Shown piece by piece: positions 53,430 to 64,000 of a stretch of 64,000 nt of DNA. The notes beneath the pieces are model-generated. The model searched no databases. It was not told the origin of the DNA and saw nothing but the letters and a program-made list of their open reading frames with translations. The translations under genes were made by a program, and so were the position numbers. The stretch lies in the NCBI GenBank assembly GCA_024704765.1, contig JAKMXF010000303.1:1-64000 (forward strand), read 5' to 3'. Source of the DNA: Oopsacas minuta (taxonomy: Eukaryota > Porifera > Hexactinellida > Lyssacinosida > Leucopsacidae). Numbering within the stretch: position 1 is the first letter of the stretch; each line of letters opens with the position of its first letter.

Positions 53430-56016
53430 ATGTTAGACTCTAAACATACAGTATCATTATCACTTCTAACAGCTGCTAGAGAAGGGAAGAAACGAGAGCT
53501 GAGTGCAGATTTCGGTAAGAAAGAGTACTCAGATTCTGAGCTGGACAATCTCCTAGAGGCTCTGTTCAAAATTCACACTCTCAATGACTTATCTATTACC
53601 AGACTACCATTAACAGAGTTGAGGGAAGAGTTCTACTCACTCAGCAACCTGCTTAGACTCTCTGTTACTTCAGGAGTACTCACTGAAATATCTCCTAGCA
53701 TTAATCATCTCCAACAGATCAAGTAAGCATAGACCAGTTGCCTCACCTGTATTTATTTGTACTAACACATTTAATAAGCCCACAAATCTGTTAGTAATTT
53801 CTAGAATTAATAATGTCATGTTTTTGTGGATAAAATAAGCGAAGCACACTCTGTGTCTGCTATGTTAGGTTGGCAGTTACTATTTTTAGCTTTGCTACAT
53901 CTCCATTCACTAATCTTCCCTCTCTACTATGTAGCGGGGTCCCCAGCAGTGGTACATTAATTCGATAATTAATTTATAACGGAATTTGTTATGAGTTATG
54001 CTTACATATTTAATACATCTGTCACAACCTGAGTACCTATTGCCTGCGGCATGAATGCAAAAACATGATTTTTCCAGTAAAATCATTATCAAATCAAATT
54101 GATGTATATTTGAATATAGATGTATTAATGGGTAAATTAGCAGCCTGAATATATTTTCTTGATTTTATTTGCAAGATATATTGATCATTCCATTTGGAAC
54201 AAGCCAGTGTTCACAGAATTTACACTATGTTGATTCAAATCATTGATTTCTCTTCTGCCGGATAGCGTCTGTACATAACCGTATGAGTTATTATCACGTT
54301 AATTTATTGACTAACGTAAATCTATGACAAGTACTGGAGGTTTCGGCTGCGAGAAACTAAATGTGCTGGAGCTCGATATGATTGTAAAAGATAGAAATTA
54401 TGATTTTTTGTGTGAAATATTTAATGGGATTATGTGAGTACGTATTCTTATATCAGGTATTTGGATTTCTCTCAAAACAAGCTTACATCCCTACCCTCAG
54501 AGATATACTCTTTATACAATTTAGCATTGCTCAATGTCTCTTCGAATGAACTCACGTCTCTACCGGATTCTCCTCACTCACAACTACTTCCTACTCTGAC
54601 TGCTATCAATCTGGGACACAATCTAATAGAGAACTTCCCTATACCTCTACTCTATATGTCAGCTGTTACAGAGTTAGACATACCTAGTAATTCCCTGGTG
54701 GATATTCCTCCAGCTATACACTATCTCAACCAGCTGCGTAGAATTAATGCTAAAGATAACAAGATTACAGGTAATATACGTACTATGTACTGAATACGGT
54801 GGAAATGTCGTTTATAAATTATAACCATTTGGGGGTTTGAATAAGATTGATGCGATTAGAAACCTTGACAAGTTTTAATGTTCAAACATCAAATTCAGAA
54901 TTACAATCTTTCTGCAGGGTTCACTGAAGTGTAAATATATTCGATTCATTTTAGGATTACCAAACGAGTTGTCTAAGTGTAAAATAAAGTGTTTGTCTTT
55001 CGAATCAAATCCAATAAAAGACCGAAAGCTGAAAAAACTGATAGAACAGCATGGTGCTACCAAACCTAAATCTGTTCTTGACTATCTTAAAGCTAATGTT
55101 CCTGAGTCAAAAGATGAACAGTTACCAAAACCTAGATCCATGGTTCTTAAGGAGTTATCTAAAGTTCCTAAGTATGCTGCTGTAGTTAAACAGGGCACAG
55201 ATTGGATACTTGAGGTTAGAATACTGCAGTGCATTACTCCGCTGTACTACTGAACATATTTTCTGTATTATTTATTTCTATTATTAGATGTCAGATGTAG
55301 CTCGGGAGTACAGGTGCGTCTACTGTTGCTGTATTGTTAAGAATATTGATCTTTCAAATAAAGTAACTCTCTCACAATTCCTCAAACTACAGGCAGATAT
55401 ACACGCTAGTGAGCTTAGCAAGAACAGACAGCTGTGTACTGTAGGTACACACGATGTATCTGCTATCCAATTTCCACTCAAATTAATTATAGAATCTAGT
55501 ATCAATTCAAAGCTACAGCCGTTAGGTTGTGATTACGTCATGAGTGCTTTTGATTTTTTAAAGCTGGTGGAGAGAGAGAATATGATGAAGCAAGGAGATC
55601 ACGGTTATCTCAATAGATATATTAACTTATTGAAGTCAACTGAACACATTTGTTACTTACAAGACAGTAACAGTACTGTACTATCAATGCCTCCTATAAC
55701 GAATTGTACTGTCAGTATGTTACAACAGAAATTAGGAGATGTCTTTATTGAAGTGAGTTCTGACAAATCTGTTTATATCTGTCGTAAGGCTATGGAAGTG
55801 TTGCTTACTGGTATGTTACAATCTGGTATAAGTTCTGTTTCTACAGCTGACTCTAGTTTAAGTCCTGAAGGAGCAACTGCTCCTACTATGTTAGGAGCAC
55901 AACAGTTCGGATGTTTGGAGGTTGAACAGGTACGGGTTGTTAATGGGACAGGAGGATTGGTGGGTGTGTATCCAGGAAGAAGTGATTTAGTTGGTTGGGA
56001 AGTTAAGTGGTGCTAA
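53430..56016 (+). CDS. LRRC47: LRRC47-like leucine-rich repeat protein with B3/B4 domain, four exons
   Basis: Exons 53430-53722, 54457-54770, 54955-55214 and 55288-56016, in phases 2, 1 and 0, give about 531 residues (human about 580). The N-terminal half has leucine-rich repeats (YLDFSQNKLTSLPSEIYSLY, LLNVSSNELTSLP, TAINLGHNLIENFP, ELDIPSNSLVDIPPAI). The middle has SNPIKDRKLKKLIEQH, and the C-terminal half is the PheRS-beta-like B3/B4 domain, ending EQVRVVNGTGGLVGVYPGRS. The combination is specific to LRRC47, whose molecular function is poorly known. Intron 1 is 734 bases. Confidence 0.92.
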
Positions 56017-58119
56017 TTTATTAGTTGTTAGAGGATTTCAATTCAGAGCTTATCATTTATACTCACAGGTAATAGTTTTAATTTTTAGCAATTTAGTTTC
56101 TTTATACTTTCTAAAATTGTGTCAATTTCTTATTAATTAACAAATTTCTCTGGACTCAAATTCTACTTAGTTAGGCTATCAGATACTGACTGATAGCTTG
56201 GGTTAATTTGTCAATAGGATCGTTGGGAAGCCATAGACTCTCAGAAGGAACTATTTCGGGGAGGTTCCTACTCAATCAAAAGGTGCGAAAATGCAATGGC
56301 GGCGCTAGAAATATATGATGGGGATCGTCGTCAAAGTTATGGGATGTTGGCGTTAGTCAGAATGATTTGGAAACGGTTCGTTTTGGGAGCAATTTTCTAT
56401 GAAATCTCAATAAGGCAGACAGTTGGCATTGCTAGGGATGAATTTTGTTCAATCCCCTTTAATGCCCCTTACTTCCTTTATTATTAAACGCGAACCCCGA
56501 TTAGCCTGATTAGCGAGCGAAGCGCTGTCCCAAGTCTTCAAGCCCATTGAAGACTTTACACACGGATTTTCCAGCAATTTATATGATCACATATCGACGT
56601 AATTTTCGAACATAATCAGGCTACTCGTTCTGACTATCGCCAACATAAAAAACCATTTTGACTAATGCCAACTTAGAAATTCTGATTAACGCATGCGCCT
56701 CATATTATTGCTATATCATAACTGGGCGTATAGTGTCAACTGAACACATTTTAAGTTTTAGACATAGAATTGCCAAGGGATTTGAAAACCGCAATCTTAC
56801 ATCAGCAATACTTGTACAAGCAAAGCCTTTGGAAATTTTCTGGGATGGAGGGGCGACCGCACGTTCGCTCCCCTCGGCCCGCCGTCATTGTGAAAATGTA
56901 GGTCCCTACCTCACACACCATTCACCCCGTTAGCTCCCTATAGGATTTGTACTATATGTAAATTCACCTGTGAAGTACTACAACTATTTTATGAATTCAT
57001 TGATCATCCATCTCTATAAATACTCAACACATTTGTTTTACATTAATTTGTTAGGACACATCGCACTTACACATGTTGTACAATTAATGATAACATATTT
57101 TTATCAATGATCATATAGTCAAACCAATTATAGCTATAGTTTGATCAGTGTGTGTTTTACTGAAACCTAAACATTTTCTGATCTGAAAATTATTTGAAAA
57201 ATGCAACATAATTTGATAGTTGGAATCCGAATAAATTGGACTACTGGAACACAGACAAAAAGTCAAACATACAGTGGAACCTCGTTAATACGAACTCCAA
57301 CAGACGAGCGGTCAAATATTGTTCGCCTTATCCGGAGTTCATATGAACCGGAATAATACCAATTGGATATCGATCGTAGGGACCTGATATGTGCAAATAT
57401 TTGTTCGTCTTATCCTGAAATTCGTATTAACCGTGTTTATATTAACGAGGTTCCACTGTATATTACTTATTTTCCAAAGCGAAAACATCTCTACGAGCTA
57501 TAAATATCCTTGCATTACTAAATTTTGGCAATTAACCTAGAGTCTTCAGGTCAATATATTCATTCTTTCATCAAGCTTTTATATTGTTTGTACTACAAAT
57601 CTGCAACATAATGTTAATCATGGGCATTGGAAGAAATATATGCAGCTTCGCCGTTGAATCACTTGGGCCATAACAAAATGAGTATGAATTATTCGAATTA
57701 TCCAAAATTCAAACATGACAGACTACGTAGTCCCAACTTCGTTTTTCATGTTACCTTGATTATCCGAACATTTTGTAATGTCTGAGATTTCATATACGTA
57801 TTTCCTTGTTGCACTGTACATAACGAATGATTTCGTATAAAAGGATTCCTAAATGCAAAGAAACTCAAAGCTATCAGGAAAGCAGTTTACATACTAATAC
57901 TAATATATCATAGCTTCTTCATTTGCGAACTGACTGATTCTAATTATCTAGTTCAAACTGGTTTCCTTTGATATACTCGATACAACTTCACAACTGTCCT
58001 AAGCTTTTATACGAATTGAATAGATAAAATACCTTATTAACAAGCTATACGTTAGGTGCATATAATTACATATAATAAATGTTATTGCTACAAATCACTA
58101 TCCACAATTCAGATAAATA
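56017..58119. other. Long spacer LRRC47 to P-loop gene
   Basis: About 2.1 kb. Two chance-like frames (56296-56487, 56658-56933) lack support. GCGAGCGAAGCGCTG at 56512 recalls the CGCTTCGCTTGCTCG module seen in introns. One MITE at 57272-57458. No gene recognised. Confidence 0.5.
57272..57458. mobile_element. Pogo-like MITE, 187 bp
   Basis: Between TA dinucleotides. Ends CAGTGGAACCTCGTTAATAC and, from the right, CAGTGGAACCTCGTTAATAT, identical over 19 bases. The interior repeats the themes TTCGTCTTATCC and GTTCGCCTTATCC. Non-coding; related to the ends of the element at 19969. Confidence 0.9.
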
Positions 58120-60231
58120 ATGAATATAGCTCCTTGCCTTCGAACAGTTAATGCAAATACTTGCATTGAAGAATTAATTGAGGAGGTTACAGATTTGGAT
58201 GAGTCTTGTTTGGAACTTCACCCAGCCCTGAGGGATGAAGAGTTACAGCTCCTCTACCAAATAACCAGTTCTCTCTGCAAGGAAGCCCTTATTCTACTGG
58301 CACTGGGTCCTACTGGTAGTGGTAAGACTATAACACTCAATAGATTAACAGCTGGGTTGGTACATCTAGATGTTAGTAAACGCAAGAGTCAAGTTGATGC
58401 ATTATTCAGGCCAGAACTACAAGATCTGTTCGATGGGAGACATCCTACCTGTTACGTTAGAGAGTTCGGTTTCTCTTCTCTCCCTCCTAGCAGAATGCTG
58501 GGTATTGCACCATTAGATACACCTCTAAAACTAGCAGTGATAGACACACCTGGATTCACGAATAAGATACAACTAAATAATGAGACTATTATGAACGGAT
58601 TCAAATCTCTAGACTCATTCTTAACAACTTGTAAGCAATCTCTGAATTGTCCGCAGGCACAAGTGTTTGTTGTGTACTTCCTCAAACAGACATGGACCTG
58701 GAGTAAGGTTGATTCTGAGATAATAAAGGGTATACAGCACTACTACGGATCAGTTAACATGTTTTGCATTACACATTCTCTGGTAATACCAGCATACATA
58801 CAGCATCCATTATCGGAAGAACTGATAGATTTCAAGAACCTAGAATTACCAGACATACACGCATTACATGAGGAAGAGAATTCATATCTGGGATTAGTTA
58901 GTGAGACAGATAAACTTCTAGCTGAAGAGAAATTCGAGAAGAGCTGGGTATCTCTATACAAACGTCTCTACAGTCTATCATCACACATCACCAAGATAAG
59001 AGAAAATGTTGTTGGGGCTAGAATTATATTCTTTGAGAACTCACCCAACTTATCTAGTACCAGTGATCTAGGTCTAGCTAACCTAGTGTTTAAGTTCTCT
59101 CGCGGCCTCAACTATACTTACGGCAGTTTCTTCACAATGCTAACTCTATTTGACATGTTACCCTCTTCTACACAGTTTATGCTCCTGCCCACATCTATGG
59201 ACAGGAGTAGAGTGAGTAGACTGCCTGTAGATAAGGAAGAACAACTGATGTCTCCATTCCATAAGTATGATATTGATTGTGTCAGGAAAGGACAGATGGA
59301 CTTCTTTCAGGAGTGCAGAGATGTTATTGATGATATTAATAGAGATAAGATACATCGAGTAAGTAAAAGCTTCTTTAAATCCAGCCTCCATTCTGTAACA
59401 GATCCTGTACCCCTCCAGCAGACAGATAGTCCTATTAAGAGGTTCGTGTCACAAGATTCCTCCAAATCATGTAGCTCTACTCTCTCAGACACAGACATAA
59501 GTAGTACAGCTTCTGAGACTAGTGAGGGGAGTAGAAAAATTAAAATGAAGCTTACCATCAAGGCTTTATGGTCTGATCTGTTTGAGAGTCGTGAGGAAGG
59601 ATTCCAGTTCCTGACAGAAGAGACTAAAAATATTCCACAATCTACACAGCCTAATAAGAAATACTCCAGAAGAGGTTTGAGAGACAAGAGTGATAAATCC
59701 GATAATTACACAACAAGTCGTAGGAAGAGCGCGCCTCTTTTCGCGAGTTTAGGTATTTTAAATCCAGATTTAGCACAATTCTTATCAAAGAAGAGAAGTT
59801 CTGAAGGTTCTCAGTCTCCCAGTCTTTTCTACACATCTGATTCTTCTTCCAACAATATACGTCTCAGGAAAAGCAATTCTGAGTCTCCCATTACTGATAA
59901 CCGGTCGCCAATTTCTAAACCTCAATTTTCAAAATCTCAATCAGCTAGACCAAGAGTATCTAGCTCTGTTAGCATTCAACCAATACGAATTATACCACTA
60001 CAAGAAGACAAGAGTCCGTCCCTACCGAACCTGCCCAATGAGTTAGAAGAGACTATTGTTAATCTGATAGGCAATGAACGAAAGAATTGTATGTTATGTA
60101 AGGATGAGCTAATATACTCTGTCTGTCCGAAATGCAAGAGAGGATACTGTGAGGCTTGTGTTTTTACGTTCTCAGGGTTCCAGAAAAAATGTAAATTTGA
60201 TTCAACCATTATGGAAAGTGTTTCTTTATAA
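58120..60231 (+). CDS. Unrecognised P-loop NTPase with C-terminal Cys cluster, single exon
   Basis: 703 residues in one exon. A nucleotide-binding domain occupies roughly residues 50-400. It has P-loop GPTGSGKT (63-70) and a G3/Walker B-like VIDTPGF (140-146), the spacing and sequence of TRAFAC GTPases such as septin or AIG1/GIMAP families, but no NKxD base-specificity motif was found. Residues about 425-650 are Ser/Lys-rich and probably disordered, with many possible phosphosites (SRRKSAP, SSDSSSNN-like). The C-terminus has seven cysteines spaced C-x2-C-x8-C-x2-C-x4-C-x2-C-x10-C (657-691), suggesting a treble-clef/RING-like zinc site. I cannot name the family. Possible roles, such as a septin-like scaffold or an innate-immune GTPase with E3 activity, are speculation. 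Confidence 0.85.
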   Translation: MNIAPCLRTVNANTCIEELIEEVTDLDESCLELHPALRDEELQLLYQITSSLCKEALILLALGPTGSGKTITLNRLTAGLVHLDVSKRKSQVDALFRPELQDLFDGRHPTCYVREFGFSSLPPSRMLGIAPLDTPLKLAVIDTPGFTNKIQLNNETIMNGFKSLDSFLTTCKQSLNCPQAQVFVVYFLKQTWTWSKVDSEIIKGIQHYYGSVNMFCITHSLVIPAYIQHPLSEELIDFKNLELPDIHALHEEENSYLGLVSETDKLLAEEKFEKSWVSLYKRLYSLSSHITKIRENVVGARIIFFENSPNLSSTSDLGLANLVFKFSRGLNYTYGSFFTMLTLFDMLPSSTQFMLLPTSMDRSRVSRLPVDKEEQLMSPFHKYDIDCVRKGQMDFFQECRDVIDDINRDKIHRVSKSFFKSSLHSVTDPVPLQQTDSPIKRFVSQDSSKSCSSTLSDTDISSTASETSEGSRKIKMKLTIKALWSDLFESREEGFQFLTEETKNIPQSTQPNKKYSRRGLRDKSDKSDNYTTSRRKSAPLFASLGILNPDLAQFLSKKRSSEGSQSPSLFYTSDSSSNNIRLRKSNSESPITDNRSPISKPQFSKSQSARPRVSSSVSIQPIRIIPLQEDKSPSLPNLPNELEETIVNLIGNERKNCMLCKDELIYSVCPKCKRGYCEACVFTFSGFQKKCKFDSTIMESVSL

Positions 60232-60872
60232 TTTTAATATTTTGTACACTTCTGTACATAACTTCTGTCTTTGTGAGAGAATATATATACATATCTATTT
60301 TGTTTCGACTTTAATACCGTAAAAATATTTGTGATTATAGCACTTTATTTTGGTGGGTGTATCCAAGTGAGTATCAATGCTACGTACCTAACTTATATCA
60401 GTGCTGTACTAAGCTGTGCGCTGATAAGCTATGGACTTGTTTCCCATAGCCTTACCAGCTACTACTCATCTAAAACCTGATGCCGAGAGCACACACCATT
60501 TCTTTCTGACCCAGGAGCTGTACATGTATGTGTGTCAGATTAAAAATGTATTTATTTAATTACGTCACAGCAAGTGTGTAATCTTTTTGCGAAAATAATT
60601 GACTATAACTAGTCAGTAATAATATTATCATCAGTCTTAATAGCAATGTAAGAATAATATTTTATCCTCAATTCATACATTTTCTGGACGATATAATATT
60701 ATTATAGTTACTGAATTACACCTCACCCTTAGCCACCCAAATGACTGTACTCGTAATTAGGCAGAATTGGAGTGAGGATACCTTATCTCAAACTATCAAA
60801 TTTACTGTTGGTTGGTTTGTGCAAATATATTGATTATCTGTCATACATGTTTTTCTAATCAGATTATTCATA
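60232..60872. other. Spacer P-loop gene to KDM8
   Basis: 641 A+T-rich bases, no gene or clear repeat. Confidence 0.5.
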
Positions 60873-62153
60873 ATGGCTGAGGTATCTAGTGTAACAACTG
60901 ATATATTTGACTTATTACAAGTATACAATGATTTTGTTGTTGAAAATAACGAGTTAGGAGGCCAAGTATGTCCAAAGGAATTTCAATCTCTTATGGTAAT
61001 GAGAGATGAACTGTTCCCAGCTGTTAGAGATAACTCTGATGCACTAACAGTTATATGTAGTCTAAGAGAATGTGTATCTTCTATTCTAAGAGGAAAACAG
61101 GAAGAGGGATATAGTACTGGTAGAGTACAGATGTTGGTTGATCTGTGTTGGGAGAAGTTACATACAGGCGTTTGGAGTGATGTTGGTAAGGAATGGAGAA
61201 TGTTATACGGGATATCTTGTTTAATGCTAGCTTGTATGCAATTAGTTCACAACATGGATAATATAGTTATAGCTGTCAAGTTGTGTGATAAAGCTTTGAT
61301 GATGGGACATCCTGTGATTAGTGAGATAATACATTCTCTTGCAGACAAACTTACAGACATATTGTATGTAAGATATAGTCCTAAACTTCACAATAGTTAT
61401 ATTCATAGAGTGTTAGAGCCTCATAATATAGATTGTCCTATTAAGCTCTGTAGTGATGTAAGTTTACAAGCGTTTCAAACTCAAATATTTGGTATCGAGC
61501 CAGTTGTTATATTCGGAATGATGTCTGACTGGCCGAGTATGAGTATACGCAAATGGGACCTCCAGTACCTGTACAGGGTCGCTGGGTGCAGAACTGTCCC
61601 TATAGAGATCGGATCTAAATACACAGATTCTGACTGGAGACAGGAGTTAATGCTTCTCTCAGATTTCATAGACAAATACGTGACTTCTGATAACCCGCCA
61701 TCCACTGCATATCTTGCTCAGCACACTCTCTTCGATCAGATACCTCTGCTTAAGAGGGACATCTATATACCTGACTACTGTGCAGTGAACGACTCTGATA
61801 GAGAAGAAGGACAAGAAATAAGAATCCATTCTTGGTTCGGTCCAGAAGGGACAGTCTCTCCTCTCCATTATGATCCTCCCCACAATCTCCTCTGCCAAGT
61901 GATGGGCAGCAAATATATCCGTCTATACAGTCCCGATTACACAGACTGTCTCTACCCTCATGATGACAAACTCTTGCAAAACACAAGCAGAGTAGATATA
62001 GAAATACCAGATGATAAATTGTATCCAAAGTTTAAAGAAGCAATATTTATTGAGACAATCCTGAAGCCTGGACAGATGCTGTATATCCCACCTAAATGGT
62101 GGCACTTTGTTAAATCTCTTGAGGTAAGCTTCTCTGTCAGTTTTTGGTGGTAG
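60873..62153 (+). CDS. KDM8: KDM8/JMJD5, JmjC 2-oxoglutarate oxygenase, single exon
   Basis: Fe(II)/2-oxoglutarate-dependent oxygenase, described as an arginyl hydroxylase and linked to histone processing and cell-cycle control. 426 residues (human 416). The N-terminal half is a helical domain with ARTVLCDKAL-type pattern (VIAVKLCDKALMMGHP). The JmjC domain has PVVIFGMMSDWPSM, SWFGPEGTVSPLHYDPPHNL with the HxD iron ligands (about 331 and 333), GSKYIRLYSP, and GQMLYIPPKWWHFVKSLEVS with the distal His (about 409). It ends SFSVSFWW, as in the family, so the in-frame GGTAAGC near the end (62124) is not used as a donor. No introns, whereas vertebrate KDM8 has several. Confidence 0.95.
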   Translation: MAEVSSVTTDIFDLLQVYNDFVVENNELGGQVCPKEFQSLMVMRDELFPAVRDNSDALTVICSLRECVSSILRGKQEEGYSTGRVQMLVDLCWEKLHTGVWSDVGKEWRMLYGISCLMLACMQLVHNMDNIVIAVKLCDKALMMGHPVISEIIHSLADKLTDILYVRYSPKLHNSYIHRVLEPHNIDCPIKLCSDVSLQAFQTQIFGIEPVVIFGMMSDWPSMSIRKWDLQYLYRVAGCRTVPIEIGSKYTDSDWRQELMLLSDFIDKYVTSDNPPSTAYLAQHTLFDQIPLLKRDIYIPDYCAVNDSDREEGQEIRIHSWFGPEGTVSPLHYDPPHNLLCQVMGSKYIRLYSPDYTDCLYPHDDKLLQNTSRVDIEIPDDKLYPKFKEAIFIETILKPGQMLYIPPKWWHFVKSLEVSFSVSFWW

Positions 62154-62205
62154 AAATCAATACATATTATTCAGTGGTTATAATAAAATCTATATTATTA
62201 AATCT

Positions 62206-62430
62206 CAATTGTTGTTTGTTTGTCCGTTGTTAGGGAAAGAATTTATGGTATGCGATTTTGAAGTTGTCGCAAAACTATGTATTTTCGTGTTTATCAAGGA
62301 AGTAAATAGAATTCAATAAAACTTAACGAAATATATCGAACATCTTGAATCTGATTTTCACACTTTTGGATTAATCATATGTAAATTTATTGTTGTTTTG
62401 TGAATATAAAGTAAACAAATTCTCGAAATC
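62206..62430 (-). repeat. Inverted copy of the interspersed repeat
   Basis: Starts CAATTGTTGTTTGTTTGTCC and runs for about 220 bases as the reverse complement of 32770-33000 with few differences (shared TTTTCGTGTTTATCAAGGAA, CACACTTTTGGATTAATCAT). It starts about 50 bases after the KDM8 stop, so it may lie in the 3' UTR. Confidence 0.85.
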
Positions 62431-62897
62431 TCAAAATATACGTACAGGCTTGTTCTAAACGGCGGAGGTACAAGAGTACGATATTACAAGTACAAATGAT
62501 TTTGAAAATATCAAAAGTGTGTGGAAATGATTAATTTATATTGAAAGGTGTGAAAATATGATTAATCATTAAATGGTGTCTGCGTGAAACGAATTTCTAG
62601 CATCATTTGAAATTCATGCAAAAATGCAGGCTCATAGTAGTCACATTTGAATTGGTCATGTAACTCCTGTTATTCATACCATGGATAGCTGATTTGGGTA
62701 CTTTGGAGTGGTAGTTTCATGTCAGATGATAATACATTTACACATTTAAAAATCAATTCGCGAATAGGAAGGAATTTATAATCAGACTCCATATACCCTG
62801 TTAGTTTGGATTGTATTTCAGTCGCTTCTAATTCTGCAAATATTGTTTTTAGACTGTAAATGTAGTAAATATCCGAAACGAAATCACCCTAAGAGTA

Positions 62898-62966
62898 CAG
62901 TGGAACCTGCATAAACCGACAATATTTTCATGTCCCAACGACTGTTGATGTATGCAGGTTCTACTG
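62898..62966. mobile_element. Very short pogo-like MITE (69 bp)
   Basis: Between TA dinucleotides (62896-62897 and 62967-62968). Ends CAGTGGAACCTGCATAAACC and, from the right, CAGTAGAACCTGCATACATC. Almost entirely terminal repeat. Confidence 0.8.
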
Positions 62967-64000
62967 TACCCGAATTAGCTATTTCACTGACTCAAGAAGA
63001 TAACAACATTTTAAATTTTTACCACCTGTAGCTAGCCTCATTTCTAAATTTTTGATATTTCAGCCTAAAGATAGGGTTGTTAGATTTTCAAAGTCCAAAC
63101 CCGGCCAAAATTTCGTTTCAACAATCAGCGGTATTTTGGAGTGGCAGGAGTGATATCTATCTCTTTCCCGGGGCTATTTTCACCAATAATTTACTGAAAG
63201 TTTAACTTGAATATAGAGCGCGTCTCACTTCTTTTTTTGGCAAAACACCACTGCCAACAATATTAAACATGTTTACTGACAGCTACTAAAAAGAGTTTCA
63301 TTATACTACAAATACCCTTGGTGATGTCACATTTGCTACGAGCGAGCTTAGCAAGCGAGACAAATTTTTCTTGTGTTCAGGTCGAATTTGTGCCCCGTTT
63401 AGGGACGAATGTGGACAATAGCGTGGCAAAAGTTTTCAGTATGCACTTCACAAGAAATATAATCCTTCAAACCAGGACTTCGGACAAATGGCTTCAAATC
63501 CAGACCGTCCGGGTAGAATCAGATGCGAGTTTATCACTTCAATGTTTTACACATATTATGAACCCTTAATTCCTATAGAAAACTGCCCGAGGTGTATAAA
63601 TAGAGATAGAGATCATATTATATCAGCACGGGAAGATTCACTTTCGAAGCTCCTTATTCCCGTGTGGAACCTGCTTCGGGGAAAGTCCCCGGACACTTGT
63701 GTAGCGAGTGCAAGCTCTAAGAGTAATTGTCAGTTGTCTGTCAATGCGAAGACACTTCGGTGGAGCTAAGACAGATAGTCTGGTAGTTCGTCTAAGTTAA
63801 AGTTTGATAGTGAATGGCAACTTATGTTGTTAACCCAATGGGGATTACTCTCCTCGTGCTAACTTTTTGCCATAAAGCAACTAGTTGAAAATACTCCGTG
63901 AGTTACTGCCTGGTGTTGGAGTCATGTATTATAATTATATTTGACATTTTATCATGCCAAATTGGGTTTGTTAATAGATTACGCTCTACCATTCCTTTTA

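Larger units (their letters stand above)
62154..64000. other. Repeat-rich window end without recognised gene
   Basis: Contains a repeat copy (62206-62430) and a MITE (62898-62966). Two overlapping frames at 63318-63769 show no family signature; GAGCGAGCTTAGCAAGCGAG at 63340 recalls the intron-associated module. A promoter or 5' exon of a gene beyond the window cannot be excluded. Confidence 0.5.

Noticed and set aside
56296-56933. Two reading frames after LRRC47
   Set aside because: No family similarity, no plausible splicing, and sequence overlaps repeat-like DNA.
62124-62153. GGTAAGC as a splice donor ending KDM8 early
   Set aside because: Reading through gives the conserved family C-terminus SFSVSFWW and an immediate stop.
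63318-63769. Two overlapping frames at the window end
   Set aside because: Overlap in different frames, no domain pattern; repeat-associated sequence nearby.
1-64000. CRISPR arrays, operons, rRNA or tRNA genes
   Set aside because: Looked for by eye. The window is animal nuclear DNA, and no spaced direct-repeat array, rRNA core or tRNA cloverleaf with A/B boxes was recognised. A tRNAscan run could still find one.

Overview
This window is nuclear DNA from a compact, A+T-rich animal genome. The evidence is spliceosomal GT-AG introns, an R7-type RGS protein, LRRC47, ABHD2-like hydrolases, a UGA-decoding glutathione peroxidase with SECIS elements, and relics of THAP/P-element, pogo-like and hAT-like transposons. 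The phylum cannot be fixed from sequence alone. A non-bilaterian invertebrate such as a sponge is only a guess. About half the genes are uninterrupted reading frames; the others have two to six exons, and nearly all genes lie on the plus strand.

Layout: alkaline ceramidase (24-1015), eIF3 subunit L (1213-3427) and SMC5 (3894-8705) come first. A gene-poor stretch follows, with a MITE and a broken coiled-coil gene (10240-11003). Next are a minus-strand bacterial-type TPR protein (12308-14005), a membrane-anchored short-chain dehydrogenase (14263-15834), a decayed P-element/THAP9-like transposase (16774-19156) and a pogo-like short element (19969-20626). Then come an unrecognised single-pass membrane protein (20750-21622), an R7-family RGS protein (22237-24000) and an IMPACT homologue (24455-25315).

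The centre is the most unusual part. A pleckstrin-like DEP-PH gene is joined in frame to a duplicated selenocysteine glutathione peroxidase (26424-27758), and the probable parent peroxidase lies about 2 kb downstream (29191-29790). Both retain the UGA codon, the catalytic Gln, Trp and Asn, and a convincing type I SECIS in the 3' UTR. Four tandem ABHD2-like serine hydrolase genes follow (30344-46276), forming two close pairs. Within each pair, near-identical tracts flank a sharply divergent cassette in the lid region. The spacer between copies C and D holds a large inverted repeat, a nested transposon with an empty-site control, and a hAT-like MITE with perfect 8-bp target duplications.

The right part carries housekeeping genes: glutaryl-CoA dehydrogenase (46712-48620), a TPR-SET protein (49131-51008), SDE2 with an in-frame 30-bp minisatellite (51300-52667), ribonuclease kappa (52874-53188), LRRC47 (53430-56016), an unrecognised P-loop protein with a C-terminal zinc-binding-like Cys cluster (58120-60231) and KDM8/JMJD5 (60873-62153). 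The last 1.8 kb is repeat-rich and without a recognised gene. The genes do not form one pathway. The only clear functional clusters are the peroxidase pair and the ABHD2-like family, both plausibly acting on membrane lipids; that link is inference.
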